DNA of 64,000 nt from Venturia oleaginea (Eukaryota; Ascomycota; Dothideomycetes; Venturiales; Venturiaceae). Of the stretch, positions 33,001 to 45,600 are shown one piece after another (the first letter of the stretch is position 1; the number at the start of each line of letters is the position of its first letter). A program made the position numbers and the translations under genes. Where the stretch lies: NCBI GenBank assembly GCA_013176395.1, contig JABMLP010000026.1:186001-250000 (forward strand), written 5' to 3'. The notes under the pieces were generated by a model that ran no database searches, was not told where the DNA came from, and worked only from the letters and a program-made list of their open reading frames with translations.

Positions 33001-33604
33001 ACTGTTGAACGTTTCCTACACGAAACAGGACGAAGCAGTTTTCACCAACTATGAAGCTGGCCGGACTTGGCCATTCCTAGAGCCTTGGATTGCTGACAGT
33101 CTGCCAAATATGATGGATGTCAATGGACCAGCTCTAGAGGCAGTTCTGAACGTGATTCCGATCAAGACCAACGAAAAATTAACCTGTCTCCAGATGATCA
33201 AGCGAGTAGACGAAGAGCAAAAACTTCTTACAAAGCACGCTCACGCACCTCTCTTCGCCGTGCAAAAGGGTCTGGGCGACGCGGATGGATCAATTCTAAT
33301 CGATGTGATGCGTCGACAGATTTTCAACTGGCCGCCATTTTTGAAGGGCTCGACCAATCAGGCGAATCAGGACAAATTGTTCCACCGCGTTCATATGCAG
33401 TCGAGAAGTGATGTTGGCATCCTGTGGAATTGCGGCATGATCGATCAGGAGACTTTCCAAATGACGGCCAGTTATGATGATGCGCAGTTGAGGAAGGTGG
33501 AGGTCAAGCATGCTGTTGAGAGGTTGTTTGAAATTGCGAAGTGGGTTACGGAGCCGGAGAATTGGGAGGTCGAGGTGACGAGTTGTCCAGTTCTTGAGGG
33601 GTAG
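30006..33604 (+). pseudogene. NRPS-like adenylation-carrier-condensation enzyme with a one-base frameshift
   Basis: The adenylation domain starts at the ATG at 30006. It shows F-T-S-G-T-T at 225-230 (core A3), G-M-S-E-A-S (A5), R-I-G-D (A7) and R-Y-K-D-V-I-I-R-G-G-E-N-I-S-P (A8). The frame then stops at 31475. Homologous sequence (E-R-L-I-D-D-L-P-E-V) continues at once in the next frame and stays open to 33604, with the A10-type lysine region, a carrier domain (Ser in L-A-D-S-I) and a condensation-like domain with H-H-S-C-F-D-G near 32582. One base appears lost around 31464-31465; no intron fits the gap. Intact, the protein would be about 1200 residues. Such A-T-C enzymes activate a carboxylic or amino acid and condense it with an acceptor. 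It could be a real null allele or an assembly error. Confidence 0.88.
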
Positions 33605-34150
33605 ACGTTTGTTCCTCGCTCTCGGACTGGAAGACCCAGTATCTTCCGTTCCCTAGACATATATTGATTGTTCATGAAGTTATGAGTGGTGAGATGCATA
33701 CGACCAGCGATTCTCTTGTAAGATACATCTGCTTCAACATCTAAAGCTATCACCTCTTTGTGCGCAGCGCATATTGTGTCCAATGCTTGCCCTGATACCA
33801 CTCATTTACTGCCCTTCCTCTGCTTCTGTATGTATGTAACCATCGAATTGATGGACAACAATTGTATAGTGTCTAGGACGACGCGGTCGTGTCAAGCGGC
33901 ACAGGACATTGGTCTATATCGATCGGAAGCGGACATTGAAGAAGGGGAAGGTGGACGCAAGGAGGAAAAGGCGGTTGGGTGGTGATGTTTACGTGAACAA
34001 TGCCTCTGAAGATAACCTCGCGTAAGACCAATTCTATCACATGTTAACGCGACGCGATCGGCAGAGACGCGTTCTACCGCATTCAAACTCTCTCCATAGG
34101 AGGCACAACGAACATGAAAAGAATCCGCGACCCTTCTCAGCATCATCAAG
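33605..34150. other. Intergenic, promoter of CHL1
   Basis: 546 bp upstream of the CHL1 gene. No gene or repeat recognised. Confidence 0.4.
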
Positions 34151-36914
34151 ATGGCGAAAAAGAACTTCCACCATCCATTTCAGCCATACCCGATTCAGGA
34201 AGAATTCATGAACGCGCTGTATGAATGCATTGAAGAAGGCAAAATAGGCATCTTCGAATCTCCAACTGGAACAGGCAAATCGCTTAGTCTAATTTGCGCT
34301 TCTTTAACATGGTTGAGAGAGCATAAAAGGAGAGAATTCGACGACAGTTTGACACGAAGTGCCGATGATGACGATGACGATGACGATCCCGAATGGATGA
34401 AAGAGCATGCCCGAAATGAGAGACGCAGAAATGCATTGCAACATCGACAGGATCTTGAAAAGCGACTTGCGAAGGTCCGGGATAGGGAGAAGAGAATAAA
34501 GCAACAGTACGAGAATGGCGAGCCGGTAACGAAGAAAAGGAAAGTTGCAAATGTGGATGGAGATGGCGAGCCAGGCGATGACCAATTCCTGTTGGATGAC
34601 TATGAGAGCGATGAAGAAGACGGGGGTGGTGTTGTAAGAGCAAGTTGCAACCTCGATGGGCTCTCTGCAGAAACACAAGCGCTGTTGAAAACGCTGGGGA
34701 TGAACTATGGACTACCTACCACTGAAGAGGATGCAGAGATGCCCGATGAGCTGAAGATCTTTTTCTGTTCAAGAACGCATTCGCAGCTCTCGCAGTTTTC
34801 AAATGAGCTACGCCGTGTTCATATGCCTCCAGCTATTGAACCAGACCTTCCTGATCCCGGATCGACGGGAGATATAGATTTGTCCGAGGAAATCAAACAT
34901 CTCACGCTCGGCTCAAGGAAGAATCTTTGCATCAACCCCAATGTCAGCAAACTCGGAAGTGCGACCGCAATCAACGAGAGATGTCTCGAGTTGCAGCAAT
35001 CTGGAACCTCAACAGACTGTAAATGTCCCCATCTTCCAAATAAGGAGAATGAGACGCTGGTCCATGACTTTCGAGATCATGCTCTTGCACGCATTCGCGA
35101 CATTGAGGATCTAGGTACGATTGGGAAGAAACTTGGGATTTGTCCATACTATGCATCTCGTCCTGCCATCAGACCAAGCGAGGTAGGCCTTACTCTATTG
35201 CGTATTATGCCAGCAGCTAATCAACTGCCAGATTGTGACACTTCCATACCCACTACTGTTGCAAAAGTCGGCACGTGAAGCACTGAATCTTTCACTCAAA
35301 GGCCATGTAATCGTTATCGATGAAGCCCACAACCTCATGGATGCAATTGCTAGCATCTACTCAATTTCTGTCTCCCTTTCTCAGCTTGAACGCGGACGTG
35401 GCCAGCTTATGGTCTATCTGCAAAAGTTTCGCAATAGATTGAAAGGCAGTAACAGGGTTTATGTGACTCAAACAGTCCGCATGCTTGACTCTCTGGTCAC
35501 TTATCTCAAATGCAAGGTGGCAAGTGGGAAGGAAATGGAAGGACAAGTGGCGGTCGGCGAGCTCATGACAGGCAAAGGCGTGGATCAGATCAATATATTC
35601 AAGCTAACACGCTATTTACAAGAGAGCAAGCTAGCAAGAAAAGTTGATGGCTACGTCTTGCACACGGAGCAGGAAGCACAAGAAGCAGCGAAGAAGGTCA
35701 TATCGAGAATCCAAGCACCAAAGGCCGCAAAGGAAATCTCAGTCCCTGTTCTGACACACATCCAAGGATTCTTACTCGCTCTCATGAATCCTTCAGCGGA
35801 AGGTCGATTCTTCTATTCTAAAACAAAGGAAGACAATGAGATAATTCTCAAATACATGCTCCTCGATCCAACCTTCCACTTCAAAGAAATCGTCGAAGAA
35901 GCTCGCGCGGTCATCCTTGCAGGCGGCACCATGTCACCAATGGACGACTACATCAAACATCTCTTCTCTTACACCCCACCATCTGGTATCATGACACTGT
36001 CCTGCGGACACGTCATACCACCCTCTAATCTCCTCGCGTGGCCCATCACCCAAGGAAATGATGGCATAGAATTCGACCTCACCTTCGAAAAACGTGAGGC
36101 CAGAGGCATGATCGACAGAATTGGCGACACACTCCTCCGCCTGATCCAAACCATACCCGACGGCGTCGTCGTTTTCTTCCCCAGCTACGCCTACCTCGAT
36201 ACCTGTATCACAACATGGAAGAAACCGCCTGCTACAGGCAGCCAAAGCAGAAATACACTCTACGAACGCCTCGAAGAATGCAAGCCCATCTTCCTCGAAC
36301 CGCGCAGCGGGCAAGGAGAAACATCAACATCCACGTCTCAAAGATCGCAACAACAACAACAACAACAGCAAGAACCGAAGTCAGGCCCAGCAGCAACAGA
36401 AGCCCTCCTCCAATCCTACAGCATAACAATAACCTCCTCACCCACCCAACGCGGTGCCCTCCTCCTCTCCGTAATAAACGGGTCCCTATCCGAAGGCATA
36501 AATTTCTCAGACCGTCTCGGTCGCGCAGTCATAGTAATAGGTCTGCCTTACCCAAACCCACATTCCGCGGAATGGAAATCGAAAATGGAATATATATCGC
36601 AAAAAGCTACGAGCTCGGCTCTTGGAACTGGGGTGGGGAAGAGCGAGGCGGAGGCGAGTGGGAAAATGGAGGCGAGGGAGTTTTACGAGAATGCGATGAT
36701 GAGGGCTGTTAATCAGGCTGTTGGGAGGGCGATTAGGCATAAGGACGATTATGCTGCTATTCTTCTGGTTGATAAGAGACACGCTGGGGAGAGGATTAGG
36801 GGGAAGTTGCCTGGATGGATTCAGGGGAGTTTGAGGAAACCGGGGAATGTGAGGGAGGTGCAGGAAGGGTTGAGAGGGTTCTTTACCGGGAAAGGTGACA
36901 AGGTTGGTGTTTGA
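34151..36914 (+). CDS. CHL1: ATP-dependent DNA helicase CHL1 (DDX11 family)
   Basis: Two exons (34151-35182 and 35232-36914, 49-bp intron) encode 904 residues. Visible are the Q-motif-like P-Y-P-I-Q near 12-16, Walker A S-P-T-G-T-G-K-S at 37-44, an iron-sulfur domain with spaced cysteines (C-I-N-P, C-L-E-L, C-P-H-L and I-C-P-Y-Y), the D-E-A-H box at 374-377 and motif VI Q-A-V-G-R-A-I-R-H. This is a superfamily 2, XPD-like 5'-3' DNA helicase needed for sister-chromatid cohesion and replication-fork stability. An acidic Asp run near residues 74-81 and a polyglutamine tract (nt about 36348-36371) are low-complexity inserts. RAD3 and FANCJ relatives are the alternatives, but the N-terminal pattern fits CHL1. 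Confidence 0.95.
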
Positions 36915-38155
36915 TTAGACATCATCCTCTCAAAATCTGTTGTCGTCCAGTTCTTGAGATGCTAGCGTTATCCCATTCAGTACTGGCCCTGGGTATTCGT
37001 TGACCCTGAATCTAGTCGCCACAACGCCGGACTCAACCCATCGAGTATAATCAGAACAAAGTGTGTAATCTGTTCCAGTATGTTCAAAGATCCTCTGAGC
37101 TATTATACAAGCGGATCAGCCCTTACATGTTGGAGTCGCTGCGCGCGAGCATTTCAGAATTTCTTGGGTAAATCACGGGGCTAACAAACCAAACGAATGC
37201 CGCGGTACTGGGTGGGATAGGATGTCATTCGGCGAAGAACGTCAATTATATGGAACCAAGGATATGCGCATAGTCTTTCGCATTGCGAGTTTGTTCTATA
37301 TAGTACATCACCGGTCAAGGCAAGGTATACTCGAGGGAGCAGGAATGAGATAGGATATCGAGGAAACACAGGAACAGGACTTAGGTCCTAAGGTACAGTA
37401 CACTCACCATACGTAATGTAGACTCGGGTAGTCAGCAAGGGGGCATAGGCCGAGTTGGTGCACTGTCAAGATGGAGAGCGAAGGGACCGGGCCATTGATG
37501 GTCCTCCAACGCCCACAGTGTGGATTCCGCTCTGAACAGATACGAGAGGCTTTTTTATCCCAGAGAGTTGGGTTTTTGCGATTGTATGTAGAGATGTGGG
37601 CACACGACACAGACGCCATTACACACCACGTAAAATCTGATGACTACTACTATGTAGCAAACCAGCGAGAGCTCACGACTAATGTCAGCACACGTTTCGC
37701 TCTGGTACCGAGTGAAACTTTGTGCGGATTCTCCTCGAATACCAACTCTTATTCTCTCCAGAGACTGTAATGGAACGTGGTGTCTTGTGCGGTAAGAAAG
37801 CTTCCCCAAGCGATTCCACAGGAGTTTGGCCTTTGATGTTCATGAGTATGGATTTGAAGGCGTCAGGCACTTCGCTTCGATGTCAGAAGGAGTCCAAAGC
37901 TTCTAGAAGCACTTTTAGGGACAGCTCATGCCAAACCTTCCTATTTGGCACGTCGCCTAGGCGCAAAGCTGGTCTGCTCTCGTCTGCACATATCGATCCA
38001 TAGCAGTGCATTTCTGACAAGTATCAGGACCATGCATGGACGTTGGGGCAGCTAGGGAACCTGCAAGGACTGACTTCAACAAGCTATAACGTCAACGGTG
38101 ATCGCTCCGGAGCACAGCTCATGGTCAATGCTGATTTGCGTGGCATTTTTTGTCG

Positions 38156-38180
38156 GGACAGGACAGGACAGGACAGGACA
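38156..38180 (+). repeat. Pentanucleotide microsatellite (ggaca)5
   Basis: Five perfect tandem copies of ggaca, followed by a further partial unit. Confidence 0.9.
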
Positions 38181-40510
38181 GCAAATGAGCTGCTACCATG
38201 GGATCGGGTCGCAAGCGATCGAGGGCAAGACCACGCCTTTGCGATGATTATCTTTCACTCTCTTAGCTCCGAAATTTCTTCATAGGTATGGCTCGAAGAA
38301 TCGCTCTAAGAGTAGAGATGCTAAAGAAATAAAATGGGTGGCTGCTTACATGTGATGAACCATGGTGTCGAAGGACGAGGGCTTGCAGACGGTTGCTTTT
38401 AAGAGACCGTCCCGAGTAATCCGCTCTTGGAACCTTGTTGCGCGCTCACCAGATGAGCATTAGGGGGGATGAAGGTTGCCAATCCGAACGCCCTTTTTCT
38501 CCACAAACACGAGACCAGACGCCATTGACCAGGATTTGAAGCTTTCCCCGCATTTGAAACTGCAGGACAACAAAATCTCTTCAGGATGTTGCTGTCGCTC
38601 GTGCGCCGTCGACGTCGTGCTGCGTTGTGAGGACGCTCGTTGTTGGTTGTCTGGTTGGTCAAGGTGGAAAATGCCGGAAATGGCGAATCAAAAGAGTTTG
38701 AAGACTGCACTTTGCGCAAGTCGTCAGCAAAGAATTCTGCCGTCTGCATGCACTGGTGATTGATTGGGCATCATTGTTAGACAAAGTAAGTTCATGGTGT
38801 CAGATTTCTGCGGAGCGTTTCGAGACTAGCCACAAGATACGCAGCGAAAGACGAAATCTCTGTAGCATTGTGGTTGTCAAAATCAACCAATTTTGACGGC
38901 TAATACGAGACAAGTCGATAGCAGGAAGAAGCGGTGGAGCTGGATTTGTGTCTCTGTGTTAGGTCGCCTGTATGAGAAGCTTTCGTGAAGCTAGGCCTGT
39001 GGACGAGCTTTCTGCAGCCAAGGGGTAAGATTAAAAGCGGAAGCTCAGCAACTTCACTGCATGAAGAACAATTCAGAGACCAAAAGTGGATGATTTTGTG
39101 AGCTGTAGGGGTCCCAAATGCTTTCCCGGTTAGTTCGAGCAACATCTTCGATTCGTCAACTTAGTTCCAGTCAAGAGGGACCCTTTGAAACCCGAAGAGT
39201 AGCATTTCGATAGCTTTGTTGGAAATGGATAACGATGGTTTCCTTGAAAGGTGGAATCACAAGATTGTCCTTATCAAGATTAATATCCACGGATACTGGG
39301 GTCTTCACTTTGGCTAGATGGAATAATCTACATAGACGTATTCCCATTCCGCATAGAGTTTTCAAACACCCCCGAAGACAACCCGTGGGATCTGAGTGCC
39401 ATATCTAGCCCTGAAGACAACCACAGCAACAACAGCAATATGGACAATGGGAACCGTGTGGGGAATTAGTAGGCGGGGCTAAATTAAGGACTGGGCCTCC
39501 CTTGCTCGTACTCCAACGACCTTTTTCATACGCAAAAAGCTGGGTTGTTCTTGGGGTTTCGAAGTACCGATGCGATAAGGTAGGGAGGGGATTGCTCGAT
39601 TGGAGAATCTTTGGCGGTCAAGGTCGAGCAGCCCCAGATAATTTTCGGCAAAAACAAGTAATGAGAAGTCACGATAGGCCTCGCGTTGGGATGACCTCGG
39701 CCTACCTGCATTATACCCAGTGTCGATCATGCGAGCTGGCGAGCTGGTTTGAAATTTCTTTGACCAAAGGTTTACCTCGATTTTCTGATAGGCCTTTATC
39801 CGCTCCATCCTAATTCTGATTGGTCATCTCTTGGGAACTCACTCCCGATGATCCGATAGCTAGCAATACTGATCTCAGCGAGAGGACTTGGTCTCCTGGA
39901 GCAAGTCGAAGGATGGACTTCTGGTGTTGTTGGAGAAGGGATGAGTTTTACGTTGGATGCTACGACTAGCCAAAGAATCAGCCCCGAGATGGTTACATCC
40001 AAGGCGCGTCTGACTCTGCGGCGCGCGGCGGGCAGAACCTTTCGACCCGTGCCGAGCGGGTTGGTAACTGTGGAAACGTGATAGTCGGGCATTCTCGAAA
40101 GAATAAGGCAGAAAGATGGTTATGCAGCCCGCCGCTGCAGGCACATCAACGAGGTGATGGCAACCACAGATGACGGTTATTCCAAGCAGTTTCCCTCTTC
40201 GGTCTCCGCCGCAGGAACCGAGGAAGACCTTGAGGAAGACTGGTACTCCAAATCCTGTAGTCCTGCACTCCAACCTAGCTTTGGGTGGACCACGAGGCGA
40301 GGTCTGGAGTGAAAGTTTGCCTGTCAGGTATTCCCAGACATAGAAAAAGCAATAGTCCAGAGAAAGCCACAGCACGAATGGGTTAGCGACCCGAATCAAC
40401 GGATTACCACATCGCATTCTGTGAGAAGCAGTTTCAATCATTGCCCAATGCAGCCACGACCCGAAGCGACACGGCGCCTCCTGTCGGGAAGACGTTGACG
40501 TTACTAAGCC

Positions 40511-40550
40511 CGGAAGACAGCTCCCAGACCCGGAAGACAGCTCCCAGACC
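40511..40550 (+). repeat. Perfect 20-bp tandem duplication
   Basis: Two exact copies of a 20-base unit beginning cggaagacag, then a diverged third start (tggcg). It lies in the region upstream of the Ras gene. Confidence 0.9.
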
Positions 40551-41870
40551 TGGCGAGCTCCATGTTCTTTCTCCTTGCCGACCGACGACCACGCACGACG
40601 AACACGGTCTTTTTTCTCCGATTCCAACAGGGTCTTGTATCTTAGCGACCAACAGGTAATGGCGGCGGCGGCATCAATCACACCAATTGAAAGTCGTCAT
40701 GGCCAAGAAAGGCCGCATCCATCAAGTCTGGCTCGCAAGAGCAGGCCAGCATGATTAGCGGCCTGTCGAAGCAGAGGCTGAGACCAAGGCGCAGTCGAGG
40801 TCGAGCAGCAGCAGCTCTGTCCGCTGCAGTGTACGAGTAGTGCCGAATACATTTCTAATTTGAACCCTGTCGACCTTCTCTCTCTCCACTTCTGGTTGCT
40901 TTCTAATTGCTGTATTTCGCCATAGCTGCTGTAGAGCTTCTGCAAAATCCTCCCTGTTCCCCGCCCAGTGTTTTCGAGCCCTCCATCTCGTCCACGGGGT
41001 ACGCCCTCTTCCACACCCAGAATCCACGTCCATTTATCGACCTCTGCTTTTGCTTCTCCCTCCCGCAATTGACCCTGAATATCCGGTCGAAAACAGTGCT
41101 AGCCATCTCCACACAGCACAAGCCCCCCACGGCCATCACGCAAAAAGCTCGAGTGCTAACGGCGTGCTCTGTCCGTGCTCCCTGCTCGGCTTTCGAACAC
41201 AAAGTCCATAGCTTCGATCATCTCCCCTCGAGGTCGCCTGGTGTGATAGTACTACTGCTGCTTCCTTCCAGAGCACCATTTACACGTGCTTACACTCTTA
41301 CAAACCCGTCTACTGGCCTGCGGGAAATCCTACTTTCAGACACACAGTCGAACACAATTCAGCCATCCGCCTCCGCCCAACCCTGCTCTCGCTCCTGCCC
41401 CTCATTGCATTGCATTGCACCTCCAAATTGCTTCACCCGACCGATCCTCAAACAACCGTATCCCCTTTCGACAGGGCTACTGAGCCAGCAATCGTTCGGG
41501 TGCAACTTCAGAGACCCGGTTGAGAAATAACACAACAGCTGCGGGCCTCCACCACCACCAAAAATCGCAACTTTCGAACTTCTCAACACACCCGTCCTAC
41601 AGAGCTTCCTGCCTTCGTGGCAAGAGCACCGCAAATCCCTACATCAGGTGTACCTATACCCGGTCAAATTGTCAGCTGCTCGCTACCTTCCCGGCCTGCT
41701 ACACTCCATCGGGGCCAAGCTACACGACTGCCTTCGTACTTTGTGTTTTCAGTTCGATACAAAAGTCGCCCGCATCTCCTCCAAGTCAACTCCGATCTCT
41801 CCTCCCCTCATACTTTCCCATCACACTTACACTCATACGTTCGATCCCACGAGGACAACCATCCGACATC

Positions 41871-42654
41871 ATGTCAGGGAAAATGACCCTGTATAAACTG
41901 GTGGTCTTGGGCGATGGTGGAGTGGGAAAGACCGCTCTGACAATCCAAGTTAGTTCCACTAAATACACGACTTACAAATTACTGATCATCGCCATAGCTA
42001 TGTTTAAATCATTTTGTCGAAACCTACGATCCCACCATCGAAGACTCCTACCGCAAGCAGGTGCAGATCGATGGCCAATCGTGCATGCTTGAAGTGTTGG
42101 ACACTGCTGGACAGGAAGAGTACACAGCTTTGAGAGATCAATGGATTCGAGATGGTGAGGGCTTCGTGCTAGTCTACAGCATTTCGTCTCGAGCGTCCTT
42201 CACACGGATTGAAAAGTTTCATAGACAAATCCAGAGAGTAAAAGAGTCATCACAATCCGGCTCTCCCAATTATCCAGGCTCGCCATTAAGCGCCACGTCA
42301 AATGGCTCTGGCAGCTGGGGCCCGGCACCCGTCATGTTAGTCGGTAACAAATGTGATCGAGTCACGGAAAGAGAAGTGTCGACGCAAGAGGGAAGCGCCC
42401 TTGCACGAGAGCTCGGTTGCGACTTCGTGGAAGCATCGGCGAAAAACTGTGTCAACGTGGAAAAGGCTTTCTACGACGTGGTGCGCTCGCTAAGACGCCA
42501 AAAACAGCAACTGTACCGTACCTCCGACAGACGTGGCACACACACATCAGACAGGGGAGAACACACGAGAATGCCACGACATGATCGGAGTTACGGGCGC
42601 GACAAGCGAACGAGACGAGAGAAGAGAGAGAAAGGATCGTGCACGATTCTCTAA
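41871..42654 (+). CDS. RAS2: Ras2-type small GTPase
   Basis: Two exons (41871-41948, 41998-42654; 49-bp intron placed right after the P-loop) give 244 residues. Motifs: P-loop G-D-G-G-V-G-K-T at 14-21, effector loop Y-D-P-T-I-E-D-S-Y at 36-44, D-T-A-G-Q at 61-65, N-K-C-D and A-S-A-K. The end is basic (K-R-T-R-R-E-K-R-E-K) and finishes with a CAAX box, C-T-I-L, for prenylation to the plasma membrane. A Ser/Gly/Pro-rich insert lies before N-K-C-D, and the sequence resembles the Ras2/RasB subgroup of filamentous fungi, which acts in morphogenesis and signalling. The frame is open upstream but has no earlier ATG. Confidence 0.93.
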
Positions 42655-45600
42655 TGCGGAGCAGCAATCCGTCATAAGCTGGGAAAATCTTGGTGGCCAG
42701 CTTCAATGTCTTGTGGACGCTGCATTCAAGTGGCCGATCAAGGCACAGACTCTTTCGACGTCCTCTGTACTGGACACCATATTTTCCGCAACCTATCCCC
42801 CTTGAAGCCGTGATACAGGCCATGCAACGATACGATTCCAACCGCGATAAACGCACAGTCCTTACTCGGCCTCACAGAGCGAAGTCGCCTCCCCTCGTCA
42901 GTAAGCGGATGCTATGCTTGACAGATAGAGGAGCCGGAAGAAAGAAGAAAGAGGAAATGATACGGTCCCGGATATACGTGTGTGATGAAAGCAATAGCCA
43001 CCATCTTTTGAGAGATGCATGGAAATTCGCATTTACTGGAGCTAGACTTTTGAACATGAAATTCGGTGCACATCGGGATCAGGGCATCATCTGCTTCTGC
43101 ATATGAGTTGTCAGGCGTAAGAGGTGTATTACTTGCACGATGCGGGATGCGAAAATGGTGCTCATTTTGGGTTGTGTATTGCCATTACGATTTCTGTGCA
43201 TATGGTCGCACTGAACAGACTATTTGTCCGTTCGGTTCTTGGCTAGGATGTTTCAGGAATTCCAAGTACTCCGGTACTGTTTTCACTTTTCAGTACTAGA
43301 TTTGACTGCATGCTTTCTCGGCATCCTTATCGTACCTGCCCTATCCATCTCCTTGGGACCGATGTTCCATGCATACAACACGAAGACGCGACTCCCAATG
43401 CGGTAGGTCTTTGATTATCACCAAGTTACTTCTCGGCTGTTCTTTGCCAGTTTGTGAAGATATATTACAAGTCCTACGCGTACGTTGTTCAATTGGAAAA
43501 TAGATGGGACACATCCTCAAGCAGTAACCGTGACTAGAGCAGTCATATACCCCTCATCGATATTTCACAGACTATTGACCATTCCCATCTCAGAGACGTG
43601 CCGAGAGTCCGAGACTGAGGGCGGCGAGCGTTAACTTTTCAGGGTACGGTCCCCGCTCTTGTCTAAACGCCCACGCGCGTAAATTTGGGACTACCACTCC
43701 ACAAGTCCACATCGTTGGCTCGCAGGAAACACCGTCAATAACCTTCTAAATGTGCATAGGCGATTGATGTCCACAAAAAGTCATGACAAGAATCGTACCA
43801 TCATCTGCCTACATAGTACGTTTCCAAGAATACGAAGAATGATAAGACGAGTCTCGGAGACATGCATCCGCTCTTCTACCCATCAACGTCCCGCTTCCCA
43901 GTCATTTCACCTGCCAAGCACGATCGTCTTTGGGATCCCCAATTCCAAGCATGCTTCATCAACTATCTCACCACGGTCCACGGTATCGTTGATGGCCAGC
44001 CCAACATCACTTCACAGCCGCTCGCTTACTCTCCTCGGAACCGATGAATCGAAATGGCCATATTAGCTTACCACAATCTAATCATCGATTAACTAGTGAT
44101 GGGTGTCCAGACCCTTTCCAAACAACGATTTTAACCGAAAACATCAAGGACAGGAAAGCACGGACTACGGACGTAGTCTTGAGAGTCTTCCGACTTCGTC
44201 CAAGTGTCCACAATCTTCTACCAAAGTTAGCCAACGCGAATTACCGACGTCCACGATTTCGGCGCTAACAAAAGATACCTAAAGATCTAGAATGTGCGGC
44301 CTCCTGCGTTCGCAAAAAGAACCAAAATACGCCAGCACCTACGCTTCCCATACCAAAATGTCCACGATCTAGAGCCAATCGCCCGGTCCTAGCCGGGCCC
44401 GCAAACCTGGGCGAATACGCTTTCTAGCACGTGCGGCATTCCAAATTCACGGAACTGTGCGTTCAGTGACTGAGTCGAGACTCTCCTTACATTTATCTTA
44501 TCTCCGGAATATCTATATACCGAATTTTTCCAGTATTGCTGGATCTGAAGACATTCAGCCACACGGATTCTGACTGCCGAGATCAATGCAAGAAGCCACT
44601 AACAAACCGGTCGCGTCGAGACCCTTGTACTCTTGGAATTCGTAATTATAGGCATATACAGCCTTACATTCAGCCACGTCAGATCAGACAGCGGAGATTC
44701 TCAACAACGGGTCTTGCCGGAAGAACAGCATCTACTCAGGTTGGCATTTTGGTGTACATTCAAGATCCGGAGTCCCCGTAAGCATCGACGCTAACTTCTA
44801 GCCCTCATCGACGTCTTTTTCTTCATGCTGATGAAACGTTCATGGCCTAGACAGAATCGGTGTGTACAATCGATGCTGCGGCTTTGACTGTAAGCAAGTC
44901 GTGCTACGCATGGTACGAGATAGATTTTCAAGGGGTGTCGATAATTGCTTCTGCTGTGCAAGTTTGTCGGGAAGGAGTAATGCTGAGCCTGGAATGTCCA
45001 TGTCTCACGATAAGAAAAAAGGACATCGTCATATTACATCTCCTATCTACCGTCGGTAGATATCGCATGGGAGGCTGTGTTCGAACCATTGTAGTGGAGG
45101 ATAGGTGAAGGTGAGTGAAAACGGCGAGGCTGGTACCCGGACCGATATCGATGATTTTCTGGCAGTCTTTCTGAACCAAATTGCTAGAAATTTATCAATA
45201 TTAAATACGAATGGGACGTCTTAAATATGCATCGGTGGTTCGTAGAAGGACATGATTTGAGTGCAGCCTTTCCTTCTCAGATCCTGATACCTTGTATCAT
45301 GATCATTAAACCAGGCCCTCGCATCGCATGTATAGAGAAAAACCAACATCGAACTTTCAAAACTTCAGTCAGCTGTCGACTGCGGCAAGGTATTCTCTGA
45401 CGCATGGTACTTGGAGCAACACCTTCGAGGTACTTGCCCCGACGATCGTCCGCCTATTGCAATAATATGTAATAGACAACCAACGACCTCAAGATACGTC
45501 TATTCTTTTGGGGTAAGGGTAAGATGGGGGAAGGACATCGAACGACATGTCAAGCAATACAAGCATCTCGACACAACGCCGATAGAAACAGCAGCACCGA

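Larger units (their letters stand above)
36915..41870. other. Gene-poor region upstream of RAS2
   Basis: Nearly 5 kb with no recognised gene. The last 1 kb (about 40880-41870) is strongly CT-rich on the plus strand and looks like a long promoter and 5' leader for the Ras gene. A 268-codon frame on the minus strand (39875-40681) and a 207-codon frame on the plus strand have no motifs. Two short tandem repeats are listed separately. A long non-coding transcript is possible. Confidence 0.45.

Noticed and set aside
39875..40681. 268-codon open frame on the minus strand
   Set aside because: No domain, odd composition (Ser/Arg/Gly-rich), and it crosses the 20-bp tandem duplication. Likely chance in GC-richer DNA.
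40907..41530. 207-codon open frame upstream of RAS2
   Set aside because: It starts at a non-ATG codon in CT-rich leader sequence, and the composition follows the base bias.
43752..44790. Several short plus-strand frames after RAS2
   Set aside because: Frames overlap each other, lack motifs and cannot be joined by convincing introns.
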